Part shown: positions 21,099-31,020 of the stretch, piece after piece
How positions within the stretch are numbered: the stretch's first letter is position 1
Layout of the letters: each line of letters begins with the position of its first letter
Assembly: GCA_023313575.1 (NCBI GenBank)
Contig: JAJTTP010000021.1
Span: 1-64,000 of the forward strand
Direction: 5' to 3'
Length of the DNA: 64,000 nt
Source of the DNA: Eutypella sp. D-1
Lineage: Eukaryota; Ascomycota; Sordariomycetes; Xylariales; Diatrypaceae
The notes under the pieces: model-generated
What the model saw: the letters and a program-made list of their open reading frames with translations, nothing else
Database searches by the model: none
Told to the model about the DNA's origin: nothing
Position numbers and translations under genes: made by a program

Positions 21099-21933
21099 TG
21101 CGAAAAATATCCCCGAAAACGTATACTAGAATGCGAAAAAAGAAAAGGAGAGAAAAGGATCCGAAGACTAAAAAGCCGTTTTCAGTCCGGCTGTTCTGTT
21201 CCGGGGAAACCTATGCACGGCACGGTGCCTTGTTAGTGGAAGGCTCCACTGTTACCGGCCCAGGACTATCTAATGCACACGAGTCAAGCTCCTCTCACAG
21301 TATGTCGAGACTTTCTTGGGGGGTTTTTTTCCGCTCTTTTTTTCTCCCCATTTTTAGTGCGACCGACCTTTAGGGATCAGAGTCGGTTCTTAAACGACGG
21401 GCGTAAGTAAGTAGTATTTAGTAGTAGTCATGGGAAAATAAGGGGTAGGGGGATGCCCGAACGGAAGACGCGCGCAAACTCTTCTGCCCTCGTAACGGCG
21501 CAACCTTGGCGAAACGGAGGCGGGAACCTATTTTGTGGTCCTACTGGCCAACTACCGATCGCAAGTTCGCGGAATGATTGGCCAGGGACATTTTCGCTTT
21601 CCGATGCGAAAAATACCCACTTAGTTCCCGGCCCCTGGCCCCTTGGAAAACCGGTGCCTGGTCGTGGTTATAGACTCACTCGACGTCCCAGATCAACGTG
21701 CCGATTTTCTAAGAGTGAGCCGCAAATCTAAGCTGTCATGTTCATCTATATAAACCTTTGCGCCTTGCGTAGAACATCCGCAGCCATGATTAACTTGGAA
21801 CGTTGTATTTCTCCGTCCCAGCAGTGTCGGAACTCCTCGAAGGAAGTTCCCCGTATTTACCCCTAATTTCTGGTATTGATTTTGGCCATACTTAGCCATC
21901 CAAACTGTTTATTTTCATAATCACTACTTAGCC
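21099..21933. other. divergent promoter region, TF and RTA1-like gene
   Basis: Shared 5' region of two divergent genes. No coding frame is supported. Repeated TGCGAAAAATA segments occur at about 21,098 and 21,604, and a TATATAAA-like element at about 21,745 lies some 190 bp before the RTA1-like start. Confidence 0.4.
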
Positions 21934-22869
21934 ATGGCGGACGGCCCTCCTTTTGGCCCTATTGTGAATGGGACACAGATTGTTGTCTTCTACGAGTACC
22001 GGCCAAGCAAGCCCGCAGGCTACGCCTTCATGGCCCTGTTCGCGATCGTCACTCTCGTGCATATCGGCTACTTGTTCAAACTCCGAGCATGGTCTTTCAT
22101 CCCCTTCATACTCGGCGGAGTCGGTAAGTCCTCTTTGATTGCCATTACCGCTAACACCTTTCCCTTGGTATACGACTAACACGCCGCTGAAGCCGAGGTC
22201 TTCGGGTACTACGGCCGCGCGCTGTCCTCCGACACCCCCGATAAGGCCGGGCCCTGGATCCAGCAAAACCTCCTCATCCTCGCTGCACCGCCCTTCATCG
22301 CCGCGACGGTGTACATGACGCTAGGGCGGATCGCGACGGCGATCGGGGCGCGGCGCAGCCTCGTCGTCAGCCCACGGCTCCTCACACCCCTGTACATCCT
22401 GATCGACATCGGCTGCGTCGCGACTCAGCTGATCGGCTCGACGCTCCCCGCGTCCGGGGACCCGGACGCCATCGAGATGAGCCGGACGATCATCCTCGGG
22501 GGTCTGATCGCGCAGATCGCGGCGCTGGCGGTCTTCCTCCTCATCGCGTGGCACGCGGAGCGCCGGACTGGCCGCGACCCGCCGCGGATCCTGAGAATCA
22601 GCCCCACCGTCAACTGGAAGAACCACTTCCGCGCCATATACCTGATCGTGGTCCTGATCGTGGTCCGTAGCGTCGTCCGCGCTATCGAGTTTCTGCAGGG
22701 AGACGGCGGGTACGTCATCTCGCACGAGGCGTTCATCTACGCCCTCGACGCCGCGCCCATGTGGATCGTGATGGTGATCTACGCCGTCCTTCACCCAGGG
22801 AGGCTCATCCGCCACGGCCGCATGATGATCGATAAGGAAGGGGAGGTCATGCTTCAGACATACAACTAG
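21934..22869 (+). CDS. RTA1-like (lipid-translocating exporter family) membrane protein
   Basis: Exons 21934-22123 and 22193-22869 sum to 288 codons. The protein has seven predicted hydrophobic helices. The start is YEYRPSKPAGYAFMALFAIV; family blocks include EVFGYYGRALS, IQQNLLILAAPPFIAATVYM, the GRIATAIG helix, LYILIDIGCVATQLIGS (RTA1 signature FVxGDxxSxxxQxxG-like position), FRAIYLIVVLIVVRSVVRAIE and a terminal YALDAAPMWIVMV helix. Family members (Rta1, Rtm1, Rsb1) act at the plasma membrane in resistance to sterol inhibitors or in export of sphingoid bases. The intron after GGV has a GTAAGT donor. The substrate cannot be read from sequence. Confidence 0.93.
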
Positions 22870-23009
22870 ACGAATAGGGCTTGCGACAACATGCCTAGTA
22901 ATTTGAACCTACTTCACTAAGAGGTATAGCCCTTCAATACATTTGTGGCGATAGAACTTCGCCATGCGCATGCTAAATTCAAGCCGGGACGAAGTATACT
23001 TGGGCCCCA

Positions 23010-23236
23010 TTAGGCCTGTTTCCCCTGGCCCGACTGCTGCGACTGTTCACCCTTCTCCTTGGAAGCCTGCGCCACCTTCGCAGCTCTCTCCTTCGCCATG
23101 CGTATTCTATAGCACATTAGTATCTACTACTTATGTATGTACTGAAAGGACAAAGGAAAGGAAATGCCCACTCTTTCTCCCTGATATACTGGTTCTCTAG
23201 CGCCTTCTCGCGCTGGGCGAGTGGGTTGGGATCCAT
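23010..23236 (-). CDS. 53-residue IF1/IATP-like protein
   Basis: Small spliced gene below usual ORF cut-offs. Exon 1 is 23236-23172 and exon 2 is 23106-23010, with a GTGGGC donor, a TACTAAT branch site and a CTATAG acceptor; the join is in frame and gives 53 codons plus stop. The N-terminus MDPNPLAQREKALENQYIRE carries the REKAxExxYxRxxE pattern of the inhibitory segment of mitochondrial ATPase inhibitor IF1 (yeast Inh1), followed by a Lys/Ala/Glu helix and a Gln/Ser-rich end. It has no clear mitochondrial presequence, so localisation is uncertain. Alternative: a short conserved fungal helical protein that merely shares the IATP pattern. Confidence 0.65.
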
Positions 23237-23691
23237 CTTCGCTCGCTAGGATGTATGTGTATGTGTATTTATGTACTTTGGGGACTTATTGTTTGTCTCC
23301 TGGGATGCATGTGCAATTTGATCTTCTGTGCTTGATTTGTTGACGTTGTGGTCGTTCTTGGTTCAAATGCCAGGAAGGCTTGAGTCTTGGAATTGACCGG
23401 GTGGTTAGATAATGATGTCACTGTATTGCTTAACTACATATTGATTTGCTAATGCGATACATGCATATTAGATCTAACTCAATCTAGTCTGTAAATAGGG
23501 GTAGAGAGTAATTCACAACGTTATTCCACACGGTATGTTGTTATTGGACAAAGGTCTAAATACGTTATATAAAGCTATCTCGAACTATTCGGCTTGGTGA
23601 ATATCAAAAATTGGCACTATCATGACATATCAAATGCCAACGGTAGATGAGGCGCCTTATATACACACGTCAAAATTACAGTCCATCAACA
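23237..23691. other. intergenic
   Basis: Promoter of the IF1-like gene and 3' flank of the next minus-strand gene. Nothing else seen. Confidence 0.4.
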
Positions 23692-24957
23692 TTACTCCCT
23701 CCAAAAGCTTCTGCTCGCCTCAAGGAGCCGTTGTAAGTCTTTCTCGATCTCCTCCGGGGTCCTGGGGTCCACGAAGGAGTTCAGGGCCGACTCGGGCATT
23801 TCGTATTCCTCGTCGTCGCTGCTGTCGTCGGAGACGGATTCGTCGTCGTCATCTGATGATGACGATGATGTCTGGCCCCTCTCCTCCTCCTCATCGTCGG
23901 CGACGTTACGCACGGTCAGCTTACCACCAGAGGACCTAGAGTTCTCGTAGGTGGAGAGCTGGAGCGGCATCATGTTCCGATCTTCCTTGAGAAGCCTACC
24001 CAGAGCGACCGGGCTCATGCCTTTGGCGTTTTTGTTACCGCGGGCACGGAACGCGCGAGACTCCTCCTCAGTCGCCGGTCTCCACCATGGCTCCTTCTCT
24101 TTAGGCTTGGTCGTAGAGGGATCAGGGGCCGGAAGGCTGTCGGGGAAGAAGGTCGACTGACCGAGGGGGCTCTTGGGGCTGGTCGGGCTGGTCAGCTCGT
24201 CCGCCTCGACCTCCTGCGCGATGTCTAGCGCCTCGTTCATGACTAGGTCGTCATCAGGGCTCGTTGTAGAATGCTCAACGATCGGCGGCGACACCTCTGG
24301 CTCCTCAGCGACTGTCTGCAGTCTCCACCAGGAATTGCCATTACTGCCGGCGGCCGCTACCCGTGCGGCGATCTCGACGCGCTCATGGTGGCATTGCGAG
24401 GGATAATCGCAGTCGCGCCAGCAGTCGTGGGTGGCGTTGAAAAAGGCCCGTTCACGGGCCTCCTGTGTCGGTGTCGGCGCCCCGGCGCCAAGGACCTTGC
24501 GGCGCCAGTTACCCCACTCCTCCCAACCTTTATAATCGAACTCGGCGGCACAGTACGAGCCGCCGCTGCCAGGTCCATTTCGGCGGCGTCTCCGTCGCCT
24601 CCCAATCGTCGGGCGCTGCGTCGAAGTACAATACTCATGAGTGCAATTAAGACATCTGCGCGTTGTGGCCAAGCGCCAGATGCTCAAACAACTGTGACAT
24701 TGCCAAATGAAGGGCCGGGGTCGCGGGGGCGGAGGTGGGGGCGTGGGCAGGCACTCCGGAGACGCCGGGAGAATGCTGCGCATGTGTAGGCGCGCGGGGG
24801 GAGTCATTGCATGAGGGGTGCTTGTCTTTGACGACGATGATGACGGGGGCGTCCCGGCTGAAGGGGGCGAGGGGACGGGAGATGTAGAGGACTTGGTGCC
24901 GGTGGGAGCGGTGGGGAATTTGAGGGAGAGTTTTGGCAGCGTAGCGCGGACACCCAT
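23692..24957 (-). CDS. conserved fungal protein with Cys4-type zinc-ribbon motif
   Basis: 421 codons in one exon. The first 80 residues are Ser/Pro/Thr-rich. Residues 85-110 hold a probable zinc-binding element, WQCHSC then RRCLNCTHEYC (C87, C90, C102, C105 and C110), with the W-x-C-x2-C ... C-x2-C layout of small zinc ribbons or RanBP2-like fingers. A conserved-looking block follows (FDYKGWEEWGNWRRKVLG, NATHDCWRDCDYPSQC), then an acidic Ser-rich region (SSSSSDDDDESVSDDSSDDEE, partly shown here) and a final amphipathic helix. Zinc binding and nucleic-acid or protein binding are inference. The acidic Ser runs suit CK2 phosphorylation. I do not recognise a named family. Confidence 0.78.
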   Translation of the reverse strand: MGVRATLPKLSLKFPTAPTGTKSSTSPVPSPPSAGTPPSSSSSKTSTPHAMTPPARLHMRSILPASPECLPTPPPPPPRPRPFIWQCHSCLSIWRLATTRRCLNCTHEYCTSTQRPTIGRRRRRRRNGPGSGGSYCAAEFDYKGWEEWGNWRRKVLGAGAPTPTQEARERAFFNATHDCWRDCDYPSQCHHERVEIAARVAAAGSNGNSWWRLQTVAEEPEVSPPIVEHSTTSPDDDLVMNEALDIAQEVEADELTSPTSPKSPLGQSTFFPDSLPAPDPSTTKPKEKEPWWRPATEEESRAFRARGNKNAKGMSPVALGRLLKEDRNMMPLQLSTYENSRSSGGKLTVRNVADDEEEERGQTSSSSSDDDDESVSDDSSDDEEYEMPESALNSFVDPRTPEEIEKDLQRLLEASRSFWRE

Positions 24958-26031
24958 GGTGATTGTCTCTCGTTTGCTTATGAAACGGGCGAAATGGGCT
25001 TAAGCTGTGTGCGTATGTGAAGGCAAATGGCAAGTTTGTTTGGCCAGTCCAAAATCAGCTTTGCAATGTGATCAAAGGTTACTTGAAGGAATCAATGCCT
25101 TCTCTCTCTTTGATAAAGAATCCAATGAGCGAAAAAGGAGTGGGCGTATGCTGTTCCTCTAGGACCTGCCAGGGGATGATGAATTTGGTGTATGAGGCGT
25201 AGGGGTAGCCTTAAAATGAGCGTGTATGAACTCGAGCAAACAATGTGGAAGTGAATAATAAGTGAGTAAAGAGAAGTTGGAAAGCTCGATAGATCAGGAC
25301 TAAGGTTTGCAACGGCAGGGAGATGTGATAGAGAGCCTGGTTAGAGTTCGGGTGGGTGTTCCTGTTCATATAGAAATTGGAAATCACTTTGTCCCTAGTG
25401 ACCAAGAGCATGGGATAAAGAGACTTTATATATTTACTCATGTCTAGACGTCATAACCAGTCAGTATAAAGGAGGTGTTTTCGCATTGAATGCCGGCAAG
25501 AAGGAGTGCTCTGGATGTCATCGTGCTGATACCCTCGTGGCCTTTGCTACTGCTCTCTTGGATCTCGAGCACCGAGACTACAAAGAGGTATCGAGGCGAA
25601 ATGAAAGGAATATAATTTAAAGATCAAGCCTGGTGATGCGTTCCAACAAAGGATTGCGAGCTAGAATTTCTGGAATACTGAAAGAACTATACTCATATCT
25701 TGTACGAGCATACGGGCAAACCATAACCGTACCACTGGGTTGACCAACTTAACCCCAATCATTTTTTAACAGCGGTCTCCAGCCTACGACTGTCGTCGAG
25801 AGCTCTCATAAAATGGCATTATGCGTTATGCCACTTCAGCTGTAGTCAGCTTCATGAATGCATGAAGATCCATTGGGTATCCTTCCTATAGGCAGTCTTC
25901 TGGTCATAAGGTGGGTTGGAAAAGGATGGTGCGATAATTAGCAGTATACTGAAGACCCGACAGTCTGCAGGTACCCATGAACATGAGTGACACCTTATTT
26001 ATAAATGTAGAAGTTTATAAATAACATTCTC

Positions 26032-26222
26032 TACCTAGGTATAAAGTGAGATTCGATATGTTAAATGGGTTATATAATACTTTATATTTAACAGTATATC
26101 CCTACCAGCCCTACCTAGGTACTAAGTAAGTAGGCTGATAGGGAGGTCTCAAGGCCTAGCTATCTTCACTTTGGTAGGAAAAGGATGCAATTCCGGGTAC
26201 CTAAGTAAATAGTACCTAGGTA
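26032..26222. repeat. three TACCTAGGTA palindromes
   Basis: Exact copies at 26,032-26,041, 26,112-26,121 and 26,213-26,222, spaced about 80-100 bp, upstream of RFC3. Confidence 0.85.
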
Positions 26223-26304
26223 TAAAAGGTACGTACATAAGGCACCACATGTAGTACATACATGTAAGTACCCACCCCCACAACGCGGTGACAAAAACCC
26301 ATTT

Positions 26305-26310
26305 ACGCGT
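26305..26310. promoter_or_regulatory. possible MCB element (ACGCGT) upstream of RFC3
   Basis: ACGCGT, about 190 bp before the RFC3 start. In yeasts this hexamer binds MBF (Mbp1-Swi6) and drives G1/S expression of replication genes, which suits a clamp-loader subunit. A single hexamer can occur by chance. Confidence 0.35.
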
Positions 26311-26499
26311 CTTAACATGCGCTAAAACGAGCTTCAGTAAAGTCCTCCAGATTTAAGTACCCAGCCTAAGTAATTAATTACCTATAGGTATAACCTGACC
26401 CTTTCCTGTTCACCACCATCACTTGTTACTTGATTCAGCTCATTGAGTTATATTCCCAAGTCAACACCTGGTGGTTAAATATCCACAAACACTACCACA

Positions 26500-27744
26500 A
26501 TGTCCGATTTCGAAGATGAGATGGACATCGATGTCCCTCCTAGTAATGACGTTACATTTTCTTCTGGCGAGACCGCCAAGGGCAAGCGAAGCGCTGCCAA
26601 CCTGCCTGTCGAGGCCGAAGATTCCCTGCCATGGGTAGAGAAATACAGACCTGTATCCCTCGCCGACGTATCTGGTCACCAAGATATCTTAGCAACCATC
26701 AACAAGTTCGTCGATTCCAACCGGCTCCCTCACCTCCTTCTCTACGGACCTCCGGGTACCGGAAAGACCTCTACCATACTCGCCCTGGCACGTCGCATAT
26801 ATGGTCAAGACAACATGCGACAGATGGTGTTGGAGCTGAACGCCTCTGACGATCGAGGTATCGATGTGGTGCGGGAGCAGATCAAGACCTTCGCGTCCAC
26901 GAAACAGATCTTTACAATGGGCAGCGCGTCCAAACTCGGTGGCGCCGCTGGTTTCAAGCTTATCATACTAGACGAGGCCGACGCCATGACCAACACCGCC
27001 CAGATGGCCCTGCGCCGTATCATGGAGAAGTACACCGCAAACACCCGCTTCTGTATTATCGCCAACTACACTCACAAGCTCTCCCCCGCCCTCCTGTCGC
27101 GGTGTACGCGCTTCCGGTTCAGCCCCCTCAAGGAGGCCGATATTCGTGTATTGGTGGATAAGGTCATTCTGGAAGAGGGTGTGAAGATTACGGGCGAGGC
27201 TACGGACTCCCTTGTGACCCTCAGCAAGGGCGACATGCGCCGGGCGCTGAACGTCCTACAGGCCTGTCATGCATCAAGTGAGTTCAACCCATGTCGATAG
27301 TTGCGTCCAATATCAGATTTTGGCTTACTGACGTCCCCTTTCTTCGTTCAAGGCACCCCCATGCAACCCAAGGACGGCCCCAAAGTACCGGAGAAGGACA
27401 TCGTGCGGGACACCATCACGACCGAGACCATTTATAACTGCATAGCGGCTCCGCCGCCCGAGGCCATTACCAAGATCATGAACACGCTCCTCACCACATC
27501 CGACGTAACGACATGTCTGTCAACAATAAACACTCTGAAAGTCGCCAACGGTCTGGCTCTGGCCGACATCATCACTTCCCTCTCGGAACAGCTTGTCACT
27601 ATGGAGGTCAAGCCCGAGGTGATGATCAGGTGGCTGGACGGCCTCGCCGATATCGAGCACAGGGTATCCAGCGGCGGGAGCGAGGCGATTCAGACTGGCG
27701 CCGTTGTCGGCGTGGTCAGGGATGGTTGTGAGCTCATGGGTTAA
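26500..27744 (+). CDS. rfc3: replication factor C subunit 3
   Basis: Clamp-loader AAA+ ATPase subunit (yeast Rfc3, human RFC5 type) that helps load PCNA on primed DNA. Exons 26500-27277 and 27353-27744 sum to 389 codons. After an acidic N-terminus comes LPWVEKYRPVSLADVSGH (RFC box II), Walker A GPPGTGKT (83-90), Walker B LIILDEAD (154-161), sensor 1 near IIANYTHKLSPAL, the SRC arginine finger (200-202) and sensor 2 GDMRRALNVLQ. Exon 2 encodes the C-terminal collar domain. Length and domain order match the family. Donor GTGAGT and acceptor TTCAAG were chosen because they restore the frame. Confidence 0.97.
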
Positions 27745-28574
27745 GATCAGGGTTCGCAAAAGGTTGAATTGGCTACGAAAAGATATGCTTTTTATGGGGG
27801 ATGAACCTTGCATGGCGTCTGCGATAGGTGCTTGGGTTAGAGGGCAAGTAAGTTTTGCTGGTTATGTCGATCAGCCCCCCTACACAGAGGTTAGAATACT
27901 ACTCATAGTAGTGATCTGCTCTGGTCCCGATAGGGGCAGGGCGTAGGGATGTGCTTGTCGAAATTTCAACGAAATATCATCCCAATGCTAGAGACCAAAT
28001 ATTCTAGGAATTACAAACTAGGTCGTGACTACGCTAGTGCTCCTGGATGGTTATACGGCGCTCTAGAGCAAACAAGCTATCAGAAGACATGTTTGGGTTG
28101 TCCTTTACGGAGGTATATATCTACCTATGTAGGCAGTCACCTACCCAGTGGAAAGGACGGGATGCTATGAGGCCAGACGGTCAGAGGTCAGGACCGATTC
28201 GTAACTTCTTCCTTCAGTGATGCGTCGGTGACTCCTGCTCTCCTCTGCGGTGACTGGCCCCGGTCCCAAAGGCTAAGGATGTCCGAGCAGGTTCGAACGC
28301 CTTTCCTTGGATAAGGGTACGCTATACACTGATTGTTTATCAATTCGAAAGACATACTTATCTTGGGCTCCTGTCGAGATAGTTTCAACATAATACCAAC
28401 CACAGTCCATCATTAAACTCCTACCTATCGCTCGCTTAACCATTTTTGACTCTATATACGTACTTGTCCCATCCAGCATATTATCATCTCTCTCAATGAC
28501 GATTTCATTATACCTGAATATAAGATTTTAGTCCAAGCATCTAAAATAGTCCCCAAGCGGTTGCCCACCCTCCC
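27745..28574. other. intergenic
   Basis: No gene could be supported. A GGTTCGAAC string near 28,289 resembles a tRNA B box but does not fold as a tRNA arm. Confidence 0.4.
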
Positions 28575-29129
28575 TTGAAATCTGACCTCGGGCGAAGCGG
28601 GTTCGGTTTACACAAATACTTGAAGACCTACTGCACGAACGGGATAAAGATATCTATACCGACCAGAGACTCTGGTTCTGGTATAACCACCAGGCCCACG
28701 ACCGCCGCCCACCTGCGTGCCGAGGCAGCAGCCAGGCCCAGCGAGATTCAGTCCAGTCCGATCAAACCGTCCACTGTCACGCAAACCCCCTTCCTCCACC
28801 ATCATCGTCTCCTCGCCCTCCCCGTTATGATAATCATCGCCATTATGGAGCCCATCTTTGACGACTGGAGGGATCATGTGCTCGGCGGCATCGTATATGG
28901 GGTCGCGAGAACCGTGCGAATCTTTATGATCGCGATAGGGCTCTACACGATGCTCCAGTACCTGCGCTGGGCGGTGACGTTGATTCTGCTGGGGATCTAC
29001 TACACGGTCAACCCCAACATCGAGTATATCCTCATCCAGATGCGGAACGGCTTCGTCGGTGCTGCCATCGTGCTCATCTGCCTCCTCGCCAGGTACATTT
29101 TGCCACTCTGGCTGTGGACGCACAGCTAG
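28575..29129 (+). CDS. small integral membrane protein, start uncertain
   Basis: The frame gives 184 residues, but the convincing part is the last 100, beginning at Met85 (28827) or Met91 (28845, MEPIFDDWRDHVLGGIVYG). This part has two or three hydrophobic segments: VRIFMIAIGLYTMLQYLRW, VTLILLGIYYTV and GAAIVLICLLARYILPLWLW. It ends four residues after Trp-Leu-Trp. The upstream 84 residues are Thr/Ser/Pro-rich and could be translated leader or 5' UTR. No family is recognised; a small ER or mitochondrial membrane protein is possible. Confidence 0.5.
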   Translation: MKSDLGRSGFGLHKYLKTYCTNGIKISIPTRDSGSGITTRPTTAAHLRAEAAARPSEIQSSPIKPSTVTQTPFLHHHRLLALPVMIIIAIMEPIFDDWRDHVLGGIVYGVARTVRIFMIAIGLYTMLQYLRWAVTLILLGIYYTVNPNIEYILIQMRNGFVGAAIVLICLLARYILPLWLWTHS

Positions 29130-30180
29130 TAAAGGATTGCCCTGAGAGAGACGAGGGAAGTGGACGGGGTCGCACAAGTGGAGTAAAATAGGCAAAGGAG
29201 AAAAAGGGGGCAAGCGATGTCGTTCAATAGTTTAAAAGTGCTTTTCGTTGCCCCCCCCCCTCCCCCGAACGAGATCCCGGGTCATCATGACACTTCTCAA
29301 CTTCACCGAGGCGAGCGATCCTTGCCTGCACCGACAATTTGTCACGACCCTACAGCTACGGCGGGACCGCCGCATGGGAAGTGGGCACAAGCGGGTTCTG
29401 GTTCGTCATACACCTCGCTTGAAATGCAGATTGTTCTCGAAGTCAGTCGACTGGGGTCGGGAAATCTTCGATAACAGCGATTTGTTCTTGATTATTGGTT
29501 GCTTTTTGATGTACTTACTGTATATACGTTCTGTTCGGAGTCACCCGGAATTTTAGCGGCCTATGCTCTCTTCAAATCGAATATCCCGTATCAGGATATC
29601 AAGGCTATTCGGGTAGGCCATGTGAAAATTTCGTCTCAAAAATCGCCGTTTATCGTATCCTCGAATAAACTGCTTTCCGCATTCATCGACCAGATTCATC
29701 GTTTCCCCTCTCCCCATATATGAGACTATATCGAACGTCTTACAGACGCAAGTCTATAGTAACTACTCAGGTAATTGTAGGACTTAGTTAGGGGACGAAT
29801 GCTCAGGGGTTTTGTTAAACCTGCAATGCAAAATCCAATGATCATTGGCTGCACATAGCCCGATGTATACACATTCCTTGACAGCAATTTACTGGACTAT
29901 AGAGACTATCATGACGTCATAGTGATATTAATAACATGCAGCTATTGCATAGTAACCCAATCAATTCCAGTATATCTCTTCTATTTACTGGTATAGAAGA
30001 CGCGGGGCAGCTTTTTTTCGTGGGCTTCCTTGAATCGATAAGACCTAGCTCAAGGAAAACAGAAATTGAATATTTCGAAATTTGAATCGAGCGCAAGAAA
30101 AACAGGGGAAAAAAGCGAAGAAAAACTACGCTGACGGAGCGAAAACCGGTAAAACGATATATTGGTTCCTGTTGAGGATC
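29130..30180. other. intergenic
   Basis: Contains a poly-C/C-rich tract near 29,251-29,267 and a region rich in TCGAATA-like words. Frames on the plus strand (29,217-29,723) show no protein character. No RNA gene seen. Confidence 0.4.
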
Positions 30181-30724
30181 ATGACACCTTCAACAACGCA
30201 AGGGCAATGCCTGTGCGGCAAAGTTAAGGTGTGTGGGCATGAGTCACATCGGCCACTCCTTATAGGTCGATACATTATATATGACCATCAAGGTAGCCCT
30301 GAAATCATAGGCCTAATCCGCTGAACACATAATAGGTGACGGTGGCCGCCGACAAGCCCCTGACCTCATTCGACACGCTGTGCTGCCACTGCGACAACTG
30401 CAAGCGGCGCAGCGGGGGCGTGGCCTCGTACGCGTTTGTGGTGCCGCAGGAGAACGTGGTCTTCGAGCCCGCGCGCGACGTCGGGGCGCACCGGACCTTC
30501 ATGGACGATGCCACCGGCTCCGGCAAGCCCATGCACAGGACCATGTGCGCCGAGTGCGGGTCCCCGGTCTGTATTATCGAGGCCCACGCCCCTGACGTCC
30601 GATGTCTGCAGTACGGCCTCTTCGCCGCGTGGTCGAGCTGCCCTGCCCCGGGCTCGAGATGTTTGCTTCTAAGCGCGTTGCCTGGGTCAGCGAGGTCGGC
30701 AAGGATGTGCGTGAGACGGCTTAG
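30181..30724 (+). pseudogene. GFA/CENP-V-domain protein, frameshifted
   Basis: Glutathione-dependent formaldehyde-activating (GFA, CENP-V) fold, a Zn-binding family. Exon 1, 30181-30228, encodes MTPSTTQGQCLCGKVK; exon 2 begins at 30336 (VTVAADKPLTSFDTLCCHC). The zinc ligands are in place: CLCG, CCHCDNCKRRSG and CAECGS. The frame is good up to LQYGLFA (about 30,621). Beyond it the family-like C-terminus continues in another frame (VVELPCPGLEMF, then KRVAWVSEVG) to a stop at 30722-30724. One base missing within 30,621-30,629 would explain this. Unrepaired, the frame runs on to 30764 with an unrelated tail. It is either a recent pseudogene or a sequencing/assembly error. Confidence 0.75.
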
Positions 30725-31020
30725 GGTGGGTAAGGGTATCGAGGGTTGTGGGGATGCGCTATAAAGTAAGTGGCTGTTGGGTCTGATTGACCGTGAAAGG
30801 GGGTATCGGTCTGGGATAAAGTAATACTTTGTGTATGCTGTGGACTAATCATGAGTAGATAAATATCATGTCAAAAGACACCTAGTTAAGTTGGAAGAAG
30901 CAAGCGAAAAATCATTTCGGTTTCGCATCATTATACTCAATACAACATCATAGCACCCTGTTCGATTTTTGTTTAATGCTAGCCAGCTTGGTGCTGAATA
31001 TCTGCTTCCTCCAACACGCA

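Larger units (their letters stand above)
24958..26499. other. intergenic, RFC3 promoter side
   Basis: No supportable gene. The RFC3-proximal part (25,980-26,460) is AT-rich and dense in TACCTAGGTA palindromes, with a putative MCB element at 26,305. Short frames near 25,017-25,441 lack protein character. Confidence 0.5.

Noticed and set aside
28274..28306. GGTTCGAAC and ATGTCCGAG strings resembling tRNA B and A boxes
   Set aside because: They are only a few bases apart, the closing pair of the T loop is G-G, and no cloverleaf fits.
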